NCBI RefSeq assembly: GCF_006546625.1
Contig: NZ_VIAR01000001.1
Span: forward strand, 248,001-312,000
Source: Haloflavibacter putidus
GTDB lineage: Bacteria; Bacteroidota; Bacteroidia; Flavobacteriales; Flavobacteriaceae
Length of the DNA stretch: 64,000 bases
Reading direction: 5' to 3'
Of this stretch, positions 42,053 to 50,592 are shown in pieces (the stretch's first letter is position 1; the number at the start of each line of letters is the position of its first letter). The notes under the pieces are model-generated. The model was not told the DNA's origin, did no database searches, and was given only the letters and a program-made list of their open reading frames with translations. The translations under genes and the position numbers were made by a program.

Positions 42053-43205
42053 TTTTGCGGGATTTTTTTCCTTTTTTATTTCTTCGTTTCTTTTTCTTTT
42101 TAAACGACTTCTTCGGTTTGTCAAAACGGGTTAAACTGTCTTGGCCCACCACATTTTCGAAATTGCTTTTTTGATCTTTTTCCAGCTCTGCAGAAAATTC
42201 TTCTAAGCTAGCCACCGGTTTATTTTTTTCGGCTGCCTTTATAATTTCTTTGGCTTGTGCAGTGGTAAGCATATGCCAGTTCATCCATTCACCTTCATAA
42301 GCGTACCATAAAACACCTTTAAAAATATCTATTTTTTGACAAACCGCTGTGCCCTTTTGGGTTTTGAGTTTTATGTCTTGTTTAGGAAAATCTTTAAGTG
42401 CATCTAGATAAGCATCTAACTCATAATTGAGGCAGCATTTTAATTTACCACATTGTCCGGCTAATTTTTGCGGGTTTAAAGATAATTGTTGATAACGCGC
42501 AGCAGAAGTGGTAACACTTCTAAAATCTGTTAACCAAGTAGAGCAACACAGTTCGCGACCACAAGAGCCAATACCACCTAAACGGGCGGCTTCTTGTCTA
42601 AAACCAATTTGCCGCATTTCTATTCGGGTCTTAAACTCGCGCGCAAATTCTTTGATGAGTTGTCTAAAATCTACACGCTCTTCTGCCGTGTAGTAAAATG
42701 TGGCTTTAGAGCCGTCTCCTTGAAATTCTACATCGCTAATCTTCATTCGTAAATTTAGCTTGATGGCAATTTCTCGTGCTCTTTTTTTAATTGGCTCTTC
42801 GCGCTCTCTAACGCCTTGCCAAACATCTATATCTTTTTGCGTAGCTTTTCTGTATACTTTTTGCACTTCGTCACTATCTACGTCTACCTTCTTTTTGCGC
42901 ATTTGCACTTTTACCAATTCGCCGGTAAGGCTAACCACGCCAACATCGTGTCCCGGAGAAGTTTCGGTAGCTACAACATCTCCCATACTTAAAGAGAGAT
43001 TTTCTGTGTTTTTATAAAAATGTTTTCGGCCGTTTTTAAAACGTACTTCTACACAATTAAAAGGTTCTATACCACCGGGAAGTGACATATTGGACAGCCA
43101 ATCAAATACCGTTAAGTTATTACAACCATCGGTGCCGCAGGTTCCGTTATTTTTACATCCTTTTGGCTTCCCGTCTTTACCGGTAGCACAACTTCCACAC
43201 CCCAT
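42045..43205 (-). CDS. ricT: RicT/YaaT (PSP1-domain) protein
   Basis: A 386-residue cytoplasmic protein. The N-terminus has an unusual Cys-rich extension (GCGSCATG...GCKNNGTCGTDGC, six cysteines), then the PSP1 domain with conserved Cys (GSCGRELCCSTWL, QCGKLKCCLNYELDAY). In Bacillus subtilis YaaT/RicT forms a complex with YlbF and YmcA that binds Fe-S clusters and helps RNase Y; the partner genes are not nearby. The C-terminal 25 residues are almost all Lys, Arg and Ser. First gene of the operon with gldH. Confidence 0.93.
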   Translation of the reverse strand: MGCGSCATGKDGKPKGCKNNGTCGTDGCNNLTVFDWLSNMSLPGGIEPFNCVEVRFKNGRKHFYKNTENLSLSMGDVVATETSPGHDVGVVSLTGELVKVQMRKKKVDVDSDEVQKVYRKATQKDIDVWQGVREREEPIKKRAREIAIKLNLRMKISDVEFQGDGSKATFYYTAEERVDFRQLIKEFAREFKTRIEMRQIGFRQEAARLGGIGSCGRELCCSTWLTDFRSVTTSAARYQQLSLNPQKLAGQCGKLKCCLNYELDAYLDALKDFPKQDIKLKTQKGTAVCQKIDIFKGVLWYAYEGEWMNWHMLTTAQAKEIIKAAEKNKPVASLEEFSAELEKDQKSNFENVVGQDSLTRFDKPKKSFKKKKKRRNKKGKKSRKNA

Positions 43206-43555
43206 ACATTCTATTTATATTGAAATTCTTTTAAACCCTGTTAGTCTTAGCTTTATCTCTTCCGTAAAGAAAAAAGGAAAGGGGTTTCTAAGAATTGAAA
43301 ATTAATACTTAGTTTTTTAACGGCGTAAATATACCAATATTTTATGAGGTGAAGGAAAATACTTGCTGTAGCCGCAGGTGTAAAAAAATATAAGTTCTTT
43401 TTATTGCTTTACGGAATTGTTTTGGGCAAGCTGTTTTTTAAGTGAAAAGCTAGGCAGGTAAGTCTAGATAAAGAAGGCTGTCATAAAAATAAAAACCGTT
43501 TAAGTTAAAGCAAATTGGCGGCAACTTAAACGGTTTTCAAATATAAATGGAAGGA
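43206..43555. other. 350 bp gap between trhO and ricT
   Basis: No gene seen. It holds the trhO terminator (43492-43537) and two CTTTACGGAA copies in opposite orientations (43260 reverse, 43407 forward). The ricT promoter should lie near 43230-43300, but I find no clean TAnnTTTG. Confidence 0.65.
43492..43537 (-). terminator. Terminator of trhO
   Basis: Perfect 15 bp arms AAAACCGTTTAAGTT (43492-43506) and AACTTAAACGGTTTT (43523-43537) around 16 nt. On the minus strand the stem runs into TTTTTATTTTT, typical of an intrinsic terminator 20 bp after the trhO stop. Confidence 0.88.
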
Positions 43556-44608
43556 TTAATGAATAGCTGTATTCGGGTCTTTTTTAAATTTTAATACCGG
43601 CGACCTGCCTTTTTTAAAAATCTTATTACTGTTGTGCTTGCCTTTGCGCAAGGCTTTTTGTTCTTCGTATGGTAAAGCGTTTATTTCTTTACATTCTGAA
43701 GAGCAACAATTATCCATTTTTTTTGCACACTCTTCACATTGTATAAAGAGTAAATGGCAAGCTTCATTAGCGCAATTTATATGGGTGTCGCAAGCTTTGC
43801 CGCATTGGTGACATTGTGCAATAACCTCATCAGTAATTTTTTCTGCACGACGATGGTCAAAAACAAAGTTCTTTCCTATAAATTTATTTTCAAGGTTTTG
43901 TTTATTTACTTGTCTGGTATATTCTATAATACCGCCTTCTAATTGATAAACGTTTTTAAAACCACGGTGTTTGTAATAAGCGCTGGCTTTTTCGCAACGT
44001 ATACCGCCGGTACAATACATAACCAGGTTTTTGTCTTCTTTAAACTCTTTTAATTCTTCTTCTATGATAGGAAGTGAGTCTCTAAAAGTGTCTACATCTG
44101 GCGTTACCGCGCCTTGAAAATGACCAATTTCACTTTCGTAATGGTTGCGCATATCTACCAAAACAGTATTGGGGTCGCTAATTAAAGTATTAAACTTTTC
44201 GGCGTTTACGTGTTTTCCCTTTTTGGTAACATCAAAAGTGGCATCGTCTAAACCGTCTGCCAAAATTTTATCGCGTACTTTTATTTTAAGCTTTAAAAAA
44301 GATTTCAGATCTTGTTCTATGGCAATATTCAGCCGGATATTTTTTAGAAAATAAATAGCGTCTAAAAAAGCCTTAAATTCTCCAAAACGTTTTGCGGGAA
44401 CAGATAGTTGCGCATTTATGCCTTCTTGTGCTACATAAATTCTACCCAGAACTTCCATTTGGTCCCAGTTTACAAACAGGTGATCTCTAAATAATTCTGG
44501 ATTGCCAATTTTGGCATATTGGTAGAAAGAGATTGTTAGTCGGTCTTCACCGGCTTCTTCTAACATGGCTTCTCTTTCTTTTGCACTTAGTTTATTGTAC
44601 AGTTGCAT
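43556..44608 (-). CDS. trhO: tRNA uridine(34) hydroxylase (rhodanese domain)
   Basis: A 350-residue protein of the YceA/UPF0176 family that makes 5-hydroxyuridine at tRNA position 34 using O2. The central rhodanese domain (about 120-230) has the active Cys in VMYCTGGIRCEKASAYY. The C-terminal region holds a Cys-rich possible metal site (CHQCGKACDTHINCANEACHLLF... and CEECAKKMDNCCSSEC). A -7 box lies 37 nt upstream, and further upstream is a short ORF followed by a terminator, which may control read-through into the gene. Confidence 0.93.
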   Translation of the reverse strand: MQLYNKLSAKEREAMLEEAGEDRLTISFYQYAKIGNPELFRDHLFVNWDQMEVLGRIYVAQEGINAQLSVPAKRFGEFKAFLDAIYFLKNIRLNIAIEQDLKSFLKLKIKVRDKILADGLDDATFDVTKKGKHVNAEKFNTLISDPNTVLVDMRNHYESEIGHFQGAVTPDVDTFRDSLPIIEEELKEFKEDKNLVMYCTGGIRCEKASAYYKHRGFKNVYQLEGGIIEYTRQVNKQNLENKFIGKNFVFDHRRAEKITDEVIAQCHQCGKACDTHINCANEACHLLFIQCEECAKKMDNCCSSECKEINALPYEEQKALRKGKHNSNKIFKKGRSPVLKFKKDPNTAIH

Positions 44609-44644
44609 GCTATACTAATTTTATAAGTTAAAAAAAGATTTTTG

Positions 44645-44652
44645 CAAAGGTA
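44645..44652 (-). promoter_or_regulatory. -7 element of trhO
   Basis: TACCTTTG on the minus strand matches TAnnTTTG, 36 nt before the ATG at 44608 and directly downstream of the leader terminator, so trhO can be transcribed on its own. Confidence 0.55.
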
Positions 44653-44660
44653 ATTAAAAT

Positions 44661-44693
44661 AAAAAATGCCCGGTTTATTTCCGGGCATTTTTT
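44661..44693. terminator. Terminator between leader ORF and trhO
   Basis: Arms AAAAAATGCCCGG (44661-44673) and CCGGGCATTTTTT (44681-44693) form a 13 bp stem with a 7 nt loop and T runs on both strands. On the minus strand it comes after the 30-codon leader ORF. Confidence 0.85.
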
Positions 44694-44702
44694 GGGCTAA
44701 TT

Positions 44703-44747
44703 CGTTATTTACTAATTTATAACTGTTCAAATAAAAAGTAAATAACG
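44703..44747. repeat. Inverted repeat after the leader ORF
   Basis: CGTTATTTAC (44703-44712) and GTAAATAACG (44738-44747) are exact reverse complements, 25 nt apart. On the minus strand the first arm begins on the base after the leader stop codon. Confidence 0.7.
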
Positions 44748-44840
44748 CTAGCCTCCGTCAATCCTACAGCTGCAAATCAACATCACGATAGCCGCTGCCT
44801 GATTGCAATTTAAAAGAATATTTCTTTTGAGAAATTTCAT
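44748..44840 (-). CDS. Candidate 30-residue leader peptide upstream of trhO
   Basis: ATG 44840 to TAG 44748, 30 codons: a basic start (MKFLKR), a hydrophobic middle (AAAIVMLI) and the end CSCRIDGG. An AAGGAAC Shine-Dalgarno-like site stands 4-10 nt before the ATG, which is unusual in this genome. The stop is followed directly by a hairpin arm and then by a strong terminator, the layout of a transcription attenuator. The two cysteines near the end suggest a response to cysteine or its tRNA. It could also be noncoding. A divergent promoter for recA is expected just upstream. Confidence 0.5.
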   Translation of the reverse strand: MKFLKRNILLNCNQAAAIVMLICSCRIDGG

Positions 44841-44970
44841 TTTTGTTCCTTATTGCTTTCTTAGTAGATGTAAAAATTTAAAAAGGTTGCGTAAGCTATT
44901 GTAATGCAAAAAAACTTATAGTAAATTAGCAACCCTTACTAAAAGTAAAAGGATTAAGACACAGATTTAT

Positions 44971-45990
44971 ATGAGCAAAGAGAAAGACAAGGAAAAAGAG
45001 GCAAAATTAAAAGCTTTAAAATTGACCTTAGATAAATTAGACAAGACATACGGTAAAGGCACGGTAATGAAAATGAGTGACCAGGCCGTACAGGATGTAG
45101 AAGCTATCTCGTCTGGTAGTCTAGGTTTAGATTTAGCATTAGGCGTTGGCGGTTACCCAAGAGGAAGAGTTATAGAAATTTACGGACCGGAATCTTCTGG
45201 TAAAACTACCTTAACTTTACATGCAATTGCCGAAGCACAAAAAGCCGGCGGTATTGCGGCATTTATAGATGCAGAACACGCATTTGACAGGTTTTATGCG
45301 CAGAAATTAGGAATAGATATAGACTCTTTAATTATATCACAACCCGACCACGGCGAGCAAGCTTTAGAGATTACAGAAAATCTTATACGTTCTGGTGCTA
45401 TAGATATTATTGTGGTAGACTCGGTTGCAGCTTTAACGCCAAAAAGTGAGATAGAAGGCGAGATGGGAGATTCTAAAATGGGATTGCACGCCAGATTAAT
45501 GTCACAAGCTTTACGGAAGTTGACCTCCACAATTAGTAAAACCAATTGTACAGTAATCTTTATTAATCAACTGCGGGAAAAAATCGGGGTAATGTTTGGT
45601 AACCCAGAAACTACAACCGGAGGTAACGCCCTAAAATTCTATGCTTCTGTACGTTTAGACATCAGACGTTCTACACAAATTAAAGATAGCAATAGCGAAG
45701 TAAAAGGAAACAAAACCCGTGTTAAGGTGGTAAAAAATAAAGTTGCTCCACCGTTTAAAACAGCAGAGTTTGACATAATGTACGGCGAAGGTATTTCTAA
45801 AGTAGGCGAAATTATTGATGTTGGTGTAGATTATGAAATTGTAAAAAAGAGCGGTTCTTGGTTTAGTTATGAAGACACAAAACTAGGACAAGGGCGCGAT
45901 GCAGTAAAAAGTCTTTTAAAAGATAATCCTGAATTGATGGAAGAACTAGAAACTAAAATTACCGAAGCCATAAAACTGGCAAAAGAATAA
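44971..45990 (+). CDS. recA: RecA recombinase
   Basis: A 339-residue RecA with Walker [10 protein letters not shown], the catalytic Glu region FIDAEHAFD, Walker [11 protein letters not shown] and the L2 loop [28 protein letters not shown]. It forms filaments on single-stranded DNA for recombination, repair and transformation. The length is normal. A copy of CTTTACGGAA encodes Leu-Arg in the ALRKL segment (45509). It is monocistronic, with a good terminator. I see no LexA box or exact -7 element upstream. Confidence 0.98.
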   Translation: MSKEKDKEKEAKLKALKLTLDKLDKTYGKGTVMKMSDQAVQDVEAISSGSLGLDLALGVGGYPRGRVIEIYGPESSGKTTLTLHAIAEAQKAGGIAAFIDAEHAFDRFYAQKLGIDIDSLIISQPDHGEQALEITENLIRSGAIDIIVVDSVAALTPKSEIEGEMGDSKMGLHARLMSQALRKLTSTISKTNCTVIFINQLREKIGVMFGNPETTTGGNALKFYASVRLDIRRSTQIKDSNSEVKGNKTRVKVVKNKVAPPFKTAEFDIMYGEGISKVGEIIDVGVDYEIVKKSGSWFSYEDTKLGQGRDAVKSLLKDNPELMEELETKITEAIKLAKE

Positions 45991-46012
45991 TACTTTTTGG
46001 TTTTAAAAGAAT

Positions 46013-46044
46013 AAAAAATCCTGCCCAACCGCAGGATTTTTTTT
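46013..46044 (+). terminator. Terminator of recA
   Basis: Arms AAAAAATCCTGC (46013-46024) and GCAGGATTTTTT (46031-46042) with a 6 nt loop, 22 bp after the recA stop, ending in a run of eight T. Confidence 0.9.
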
Positions 46045-46114
46045 GTTTAAAACGCAACCAAATTAAAAATACAACATCTACAGTAAAACCCCTTTATTAA
46101 AAATAACCTACTTA

Positions 46115-46534
46115 ATGAAAAAATTAATAGTCATCTTATTAGGAATCTTCACTTTATACAGTTGTGATTTAGACGATACCGAGAATGTCTTAATAACTTA
46201 TGAAACAATGCCAATAGAGACTATCTCTATGCCAGACACTTTACAAGTTAATCAAGAATATAATTTTGATATCAATTATATTCGTCCAACTACTTGCCAC
46301 AGTTTTGAAGGTTATGACTACAAAAAACAAGGCAACGAAAGAAGAATTGCGGTTATCAATAAAATAGTTAATGAAGCAAGTAATTGCGAAGATATTGACC
46401 AAATGATTACCGAAATGTTTACATTTAAAGCTCAAGACACCGGTACTTATACCTTTAAGTTTTGGCGGGGACGGGACGCAGACGGAGAAGCAATTTACAT
46501 CGTTAAAGAAGTTCCTGTAGTAGACGAATTATAA
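46115..46534 (+). CDS. Small lipoprotein upstream of an ECF sigma gene
   Basis: A 139-residue protein with a lipoprotein signal (MKKLIVILLGIFTLYSC, Cys 17). The mature part has a few cysteines (TTCHSFEGYDY, SNCEDID) and a beta-rich feel (FTFKAQDTGTYTFKFWRG), recalling flavobacterial lipoproteins of unknown function. It lies 14 bp before the sigma-factor gene on the same strand; whether it is part of that regulatory unit is unknown. Confidence 0.8.
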   Translation: MKKLIVILLGIFTLYSCDLDDTENVLITYETMPIETISMPDTLQVNQEYNFDINYIRPTTCHSFEGYDYKKQGNERRIAVINKIVNEASNCEDIDQMITEMFTFKAQDTGTYTFKFWRGRDADGEAIYIVKEVPVVDEL

Positions 46535-46548
46535 ACAGATGGAACAGT

Positions 46549-47088
46549 TTGGGTATTGAGCAACTTATTAAAAAATGTAAAAAGCAAGATTTAAAATCGC
46601 AAGAACAGCTATACCGGTTATTTTCAAAAAAATTATTTGGCGTTTGCCTTAAATATTCAAGAAATTACCAAGAAGCAGAAGACAACTTGCAAGACGCTTT
46701 TATTGTCATTTTTAACAAGATTGGTCAATATAAAAACAAAGGTTCTTTTGAAGGCTGGATGAAGCGAATTGTGATTAATACCGCTTTGCAACGCTATAGA
46801 AAACAACAAGTTTTCTCTATAGTAAACGAAGATCAAATTGAAAATCACGAGGTAGAAATAGAAGAAAACCAATTTGAGTTAAATTACCTCTTAAAAATAA
46901 TTCAAGAATTACCAGACCGGTATAGAATGGTATTCAATTTGTATGTATTAGATGGTTTTTCACACAAAGAAATAGCAGACTTTATGGAAATTTCTGTAGG
47001 AACTTCCAAATCTAACTTAGCCCGGGCCAGAGACATTTTAAAGAGAAAGATAGAACAGCAAAAAGACGATAATGCCAAAACAAGCTGA
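46549..47088 (+). CDS. ECF-type RNA polymerase sigma factor
   Basis: A 179-residue sigma factor. Region 2 spans about 20-90 (EQLYRLFSKKLFGVCLKYSRNYQEAEDNLQDAFIVIFNKI) and region 4 about 120-175 (LPDRYRMVFNLYVLDGFSHKEIADFM, a helix-turn-helix). The start appears to be TTG 46549 (LGIEQLIKKC read as MGIEQ): no in-frame ATG exists upstream, and an ATG at 46539 opens another frame that stops after six codons. A sequencing frameshift is an alternative. It is coupled to the next gene by a one-base overlap (TGATG). Confidence 0.9.
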   Translation: MGIEQLIKKCKKQDLKSQEQLYRLFSKKLFGVCLKYSRNYQEAEDNLQDAFIVIFNKIGQYKNKGSFEGWMKRIVINTALQRYRKQQVFSIVNEDQIENHEVEIEENQFELNYLLKIIQELPDRYRMVFNLYVLDGFSHKEIADFMEISVGTSKSNLARARDILKRKIEQQKDDNAKTS

Positions 47089-48671
47089 TGAGCGATAAAA
47101 AAAACATAGACCGAGTTTATCAAGAGCAATTCAAAGATTTTGAAAGCGCTCCTAGAGAACAAGTTTGGAAAAACATAGAGCACAAACTCAAAAACAAACA
47201 AAAACGCAAAGTAATTCTTATACCATTATGGTACAAAATTGCCGGAGTAGCAGCTTTAGTAGCCATTGCGTTTTTTATAGGAAAAAACTTTTTTTACACC
47301 TCACCCAATACCCAAAATAGCGTAAGTAACTCTCCAACAAAACCAATTGAGGCAGAAGACAATAAAGAACTGCAAAAAGAAGATTTTAAAGAAGTTTCCA
47401 TTCAAAATAAAAATAGCCTTAGCGCGCAATCAGATCAACAAAAAATAAATAAAAAGCAAGATAACAACAAGCTTAAGGCGCAAACAAAACAGCAAAAATC
47501 ATATAAAAATCAAGATAATAGTAGACTGGTAAATGCTTCAAATAATTCCGGTAAAGCTATAAATCCTACTTCAAGCATTGCTGTTAGTGAGCAAAAAGAA
47601 AATTCTAATTCGGTCAACAAAAACGCACAAGAAAAACAAAACAACCCAACAAATATTAATACCCTTGCGGGGAATGTTTTAAAAGACAACAAAACGCAAG
47701 AGAAACCTAACTATTTTGCCGGGCAAAACAGAAATCAAAATTTTGAGCAAGACAAGAAAGCAATTATCAGTTTAAACAAAAACAATCTTTTCCAATCTGC
47801 TTTAGCCAAAAAAAGCGATAGCCTTTCTACAGCTAAAAATACTTTAGTTGCCGAAACAGAAACCCCAACAAAAGGAAAATCTTTGGTAGAAGCGGCAAAA
47901 GAAATCCAAGACGAAACCAAAGAAAATTCCGAGAGAAGCGAAGAAACAGAAACTGCCGTAGCAACTTCTAAGTGGCAAATTAAACCTAGCGTTGCTCCGG
48001 TTTATTATGGTGGTTTAGATGGCGGAAACGCCATAGACCACAGTTTTTCTCAAAACAGCTCAGAAGGAGAAATATCTACTGCCTACGGTATTAATCTAGC
48101 CTATACTTTCGCCAAACGTTGGAAAATTCGTTCTGGTATTGGAAAGGTAAATTTGAGCTATAACGTAAACAATATTGCCTACAATAGCACCGTAAATGCC
48201 AGAAATGTAGGAGCTTTACAAAACCACAGTAAAAACATAACAGTACTATCTAAGAAACCAATGGTAGAATCTGCTATGACGGAAGTTCAGAGTAAAATAG
48301 CAGAATTTAAAATGGGTACGCTTAATCAAAAAATAGGTTATATTACTTTACCTGTAGAAGTAGAATACGCCTTGGTAGATAAACGTTTTGCAATAAATTT
48401 AATTGGCGGGGCAAGCACAATGTTTTTAGACGATAACCAAATTAATATCAACTCTGCAGAAGGAACTATCAAATTAGGAGAATCTGCTAATTTGAACAAC
48501 TTAAGTTTTAGCACCAATTTAGGACTTGGTTTAGGCTACGAGCTCAACAAGAAATTTGATCTTAATTTAGAACCTACTTTCAACTATCAAATAAATACAT
48601 TTAGCGATAACGCCAACGGCTTTAAACCCTATTATTTTGGTGTTTATACCGGATTTAGTTTTAAGTTTTAA
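47088..48671 (+). CDS. Anti-sigma-like protein fused to an outer-membrane barrel
   Basis: A 527-residue protein with an odd layout. Residues 1-46 are charged and cytoplasmic, and 47-69 form one membrane segment (YKIAGVAALVAIAFFIGKNFF). Residues 75-290 are a Gln/Asn/Lys-rich low-complexity linker. The last 230 residues look like an outer-membrane beta barrel (WKIRSGIGKVNLSY, NLSFSTNLGLGLGYELNKK, ending TGFSFKF). It follows an ECF sigma gene with a one-base overlap, so the N-terminus is a likely anti-sigma element. The linker could span the periplasm, letting one protein touch both membranes; this is inference. Confidence 0.85.
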   Translation: MSDKKNIDRVYQEQFKDFESAPREQVWKNIEHKLKNKQKRKVILIPLWYKIAGVAALVAIAFFIGKNFFYTSPNTQNSVSNSPTKPIEAEDNKELQKEDFKEVSIQNKNSLSAQSDQQKINKKQDNNKLKAQTKQQKSYKNQDNSRLVNASNNSGKAINPTSSIAVSEQKENSNSVNKNAQEKQNNPTNINTLAGNVLKDNKTQEKPNYFAGQNRNQNFEQDKKAIISLNKNNLFQSALAKKSDSLSTAKNTLVAETETPTKGKSLVEAAKEIQDETKENSERSEETETAVATSKWQIKPSVAPVYYGGLDGGNAIDHSFSQNSSEGEISTAYGINLAYTFAKRWKIRSGIGKVNLSYNVNNIAYNSTVNARNVGALQNHSKNITVLSKKPMVESAMTEVQSKIAEFKMGTLNQKIGYITLPVEVEYALVDKRFAINLIGGASTMFLDDNQININSAEGTIKLGESANLNNLSFSTNLGLGLGYELNKKFDLNLEPTFNYQINTFSDNANGFKPYYFGVYTGFSFKF

Positions 48672-48685
48672 AAAATCTAAGCTTA

Positions 48686-49435
48686 TTAGTATTTTTTAAA
48701 ATCATCTTTTTGTAGACTTTCTAAAATCAGGCTGCGTGTTTTTTCGCGTAAAGCGCGTTTATCAGCTTGCTTTAAATCTCCGGTATTTATAAAATTTAAA
48801 ATTTTTACCCGCATTTTTCCCGGACTGCAATTAAAAAAAGAATACGAAAAGCGCTTTTTGTTATCATAAAAAACCATTGGCACCACAGGAATTTTATGCT
48901 CAATGGCCAATCTAAAAGCGCCATCTTTAAAACTGTCTAAAACAAGACTCAAATCGTCCGGCACGCCGCCTTCCGGAAAAATACAAATGCTGTTACCTTG
49001 TTTTAACCTTCTCTGCGCGCGGTAAAAAACATCCTGCCTGCTTTTGGTATTTTTTCTGTCTACCAAAATACACGTGCGTTTATAGAAAAAACCAAAAACA
49101 GGAAATTTTGCCAACTCTTTTTTTCCTACAAAAACAAAGGGTTTTTTAACTATAGCCAACATAAGCATAATATCTGCCATAGAAGTGTGGTTGGCAACCA
49201 GCATATAACTTTTTTGAGGTTGCAAACGCTGTAATCGTTTTACAATAGGGTAAAAACCCATTCCGTAAAGTATAATTTTAGCCCATAAACGCGCTAACTT
49301 AAAGAAAAACGGATAAAATTTTTCGCGTAAGGTGCTTACCAACAATAACGGAAACAATACTATAATTGGCACCGCAACTAAAATATAGAACCACATTCTA
49401 TAAAGAAGTATAAAAAAAGCTTTAATCCATTTCAT
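48686..49435 (-). CDS. PlsC-like acyltransferase, second copy
   Basis: A 249-residue enzyme. Start ATG 49435 (MKWIKAFFILLYRM), 11 codons inside a longer reading. Two hydrophobic stretches near the N-terminus are followed by the NHTSMADI (HX4D) motif and FPEGGVPDD. The last differs from the usual EGTRS, hinting at another substrate than in the copy at 3944-4681. It is divergent from trpS, and a -7 box lies just upstream. CTTTACGGAA occurs in the gene in reverse orientation (49261). Confidence 0.9.
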   Translation of the reverse strand: MKWIKAFFILLYRMWFYILVAVPIIVLFPLLLVSTLREKFYPFFFKLARLWAKIILYGMGFYPIVKRLQRLQPQKSYMLVANHTSMADIMLMLAIVKKPFVFVGKKELAKFPVFGFFYKRTCILVDRKNTKSRQDVFYRAQRRLKQGNSICIFPEGGVPDDLSLVLDSFKDGAFRLAIEHKIPVVPMVFYDNKKRFSYSFFNCSPGKMRVKILNFINTGDLKQADKRALREKTRSLILESLQKDDFKKY

Positions 49436-49442
49436 ATAACAC

Positions 49443-49450
49443 CAAAAGTA
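49443..49450 (-). promoter_or_regulatory. -7 element of the second PlsC-like gene
   Basis: TACTTTTG on the minus strand matches TAnnTTTG, 7 nt before the ATG at 49435. A TTTG lies 15 nt further upstream (49469-49466), a little closer than usual. Confidence 0.45.
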
Positions 49451-49507
49451 ACAAATTGTATTTATCAAATTCTATAAAACAATTACCTTTACAAAAAATT
49501 TTTACAG

Positions 49508-50476
49508 ATGTCTAGAATACTTACCGGCGTACAAAGCACGGGCACCCCACATTTAGGAAATTTATTGGGCGCTATTATTCCTGCTATAGAAATGGCTAAC
49601 GATGCCAGCAACGAGTCGTTTTTATTTATTGCCAACCTACATACTTTAACCCAGATAAAAGACGCAGCTGTTTTGCAAGAAAACACCTATTCGGTGGCCG
49701 CTACGTGGCTGGCATTTGGTTTAGACACCAAAAAATCCGTTTTTTACAGACAAAGTGACGTTCCGCAAACTACCGAATTGACTTGGTATTTAAGCTGCTT
49801 TTTTCCGTATCAACGTCTTACTTTGGCACATTCTTTTAAAGACAAAGCAGATAGGTTAGACGATGTAAATGCCGGATTGTTTTCTTACCCAATGCTAATG
49901 GCTGCAGATATTTTGTTGTACGATGCAGAATTGGTGCCGGTAGGTAAAGACCAAATGCAACATATAGAAATGACGCGAGATGTAGCGTCTAGATTTCATG
50001 CGCAAATGGGCGAAACTTTTGTGATGCCCGAAGGTAAAATTCAAGAAGAAACCAAATACATTCCGGGTACAGACGGACAAAAAATGAGCAAGTCGCGCAG
50101 TAATTTTATCAACCTCTTTGAAACCGATAAAAAGCTTAAAAAACAAGTAATGGGCATCCAAACCGATAGCACGCCGTTAGAAGAGCCCAAAAATCCTGAC
50201 ACTTGCAATGTTTACAACCTTTATAAATTGGTAGCAAATAAAGAACAAACCCAAGAAATGCGCGCCAATTATGAAGCCGGCGGTTATGGTTACGGCCACG
50301 CCAAAAAAGCTTTGTATGACTTGTTGGTAGAAAAATACGCCCCGCAACGAGAAAAGTTCAATTATTTTATGAACAACAAACAAGAGCTGGATGCTATTTT
50401 ATTGGAAGGCGCAAAAAAAGCCGGAAAAGTTGCCGATGCAGTTTTAGAACGAGTTCGCGAGAAATTAGGCTATTAA
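49508..50476 (+). CDS. trpS: Tryptophanyl-tRNA synthetase
   Basis: A 322-residue class I synthetase. The HIGH-like motif is GTPHLGNLLGA near residue 12 and the KMSKS loop is DGQKMSKSRSNF near residue 195. The length is that of a typical bacterial TrpRS. It is divergent from the acyltransferase. The structured element copy A begins 5 nt after its stop codon. Confidence 0.97.
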   Translation: MSRILTGVQSTGTPHLGNLLGAIIPAIEMANDASNESFLFIANLHTLTQIKDAAVLQENTYSVAATWLAFGLDTKKSVFYRQSDVPQTTELTWYLSCFFPYQRLTLAHSFKDKADRLDDVNAGLFSYPMLMAADILLYDAELVPVGKDQMQHIEMTRDVASRFHAQMGETFVMPEGKIQEETKYIPGTDGQKMSKSRSNFINLFETDKKLKKQVMGIQTDSTPLEEPKNPDTCNVYNLYKLVANKEQTQEMRANYEAGGYGYGHAKKALYDLLVEKYAPQREKFNYFMNNKQELDAILLEGAKKAGKVADAVLERVREKLGY

Positions 50477-50480
50477 TAAT

Positions 50481-50592
50481 TTGGGCGTTGCGGGTTGCAA
50501 AAAAGCAACCCGCCGGGCTTTCACTACTCACTTTTTAAAATTTTACCAAATTTTAAAAGAGTTTAAACAAGCCGTTCAATCCCTAACGCAAA
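50481..50592 (+). ncRNA. Structured intergenic element, copy A
   Basis: Begins TTGGGCGTT 5 nt after the trpS stop and ends CTAACGC. The closing stem is GCGTT (50485-50489) with AACGC (50585-50589). Hairpin 1 is GCGGGTTGC (50490-50498) with GCAACCCGC (50505-50513). The block CGGGCTTTC follows, then hairpin 2 around TTTTAAAATTT / AAATTTTAAAA, then CAATCCCTAACGC. Compare copies B and C. Confidence 0.6.

Noticed and set aside
44748-44840. tRNA or other known RNA gene in the gap before recA
   Set aside because: The sequence does not fold into a cloverleaf with a T-loop; a short ORF followed by a terminator explains it better.
46539-46559. Small ORF starting at ATG 46539
   Set aside because: Six codons only (MEQFGY), then a stop; it overlaps the sigma gene in another frame and has no other support.
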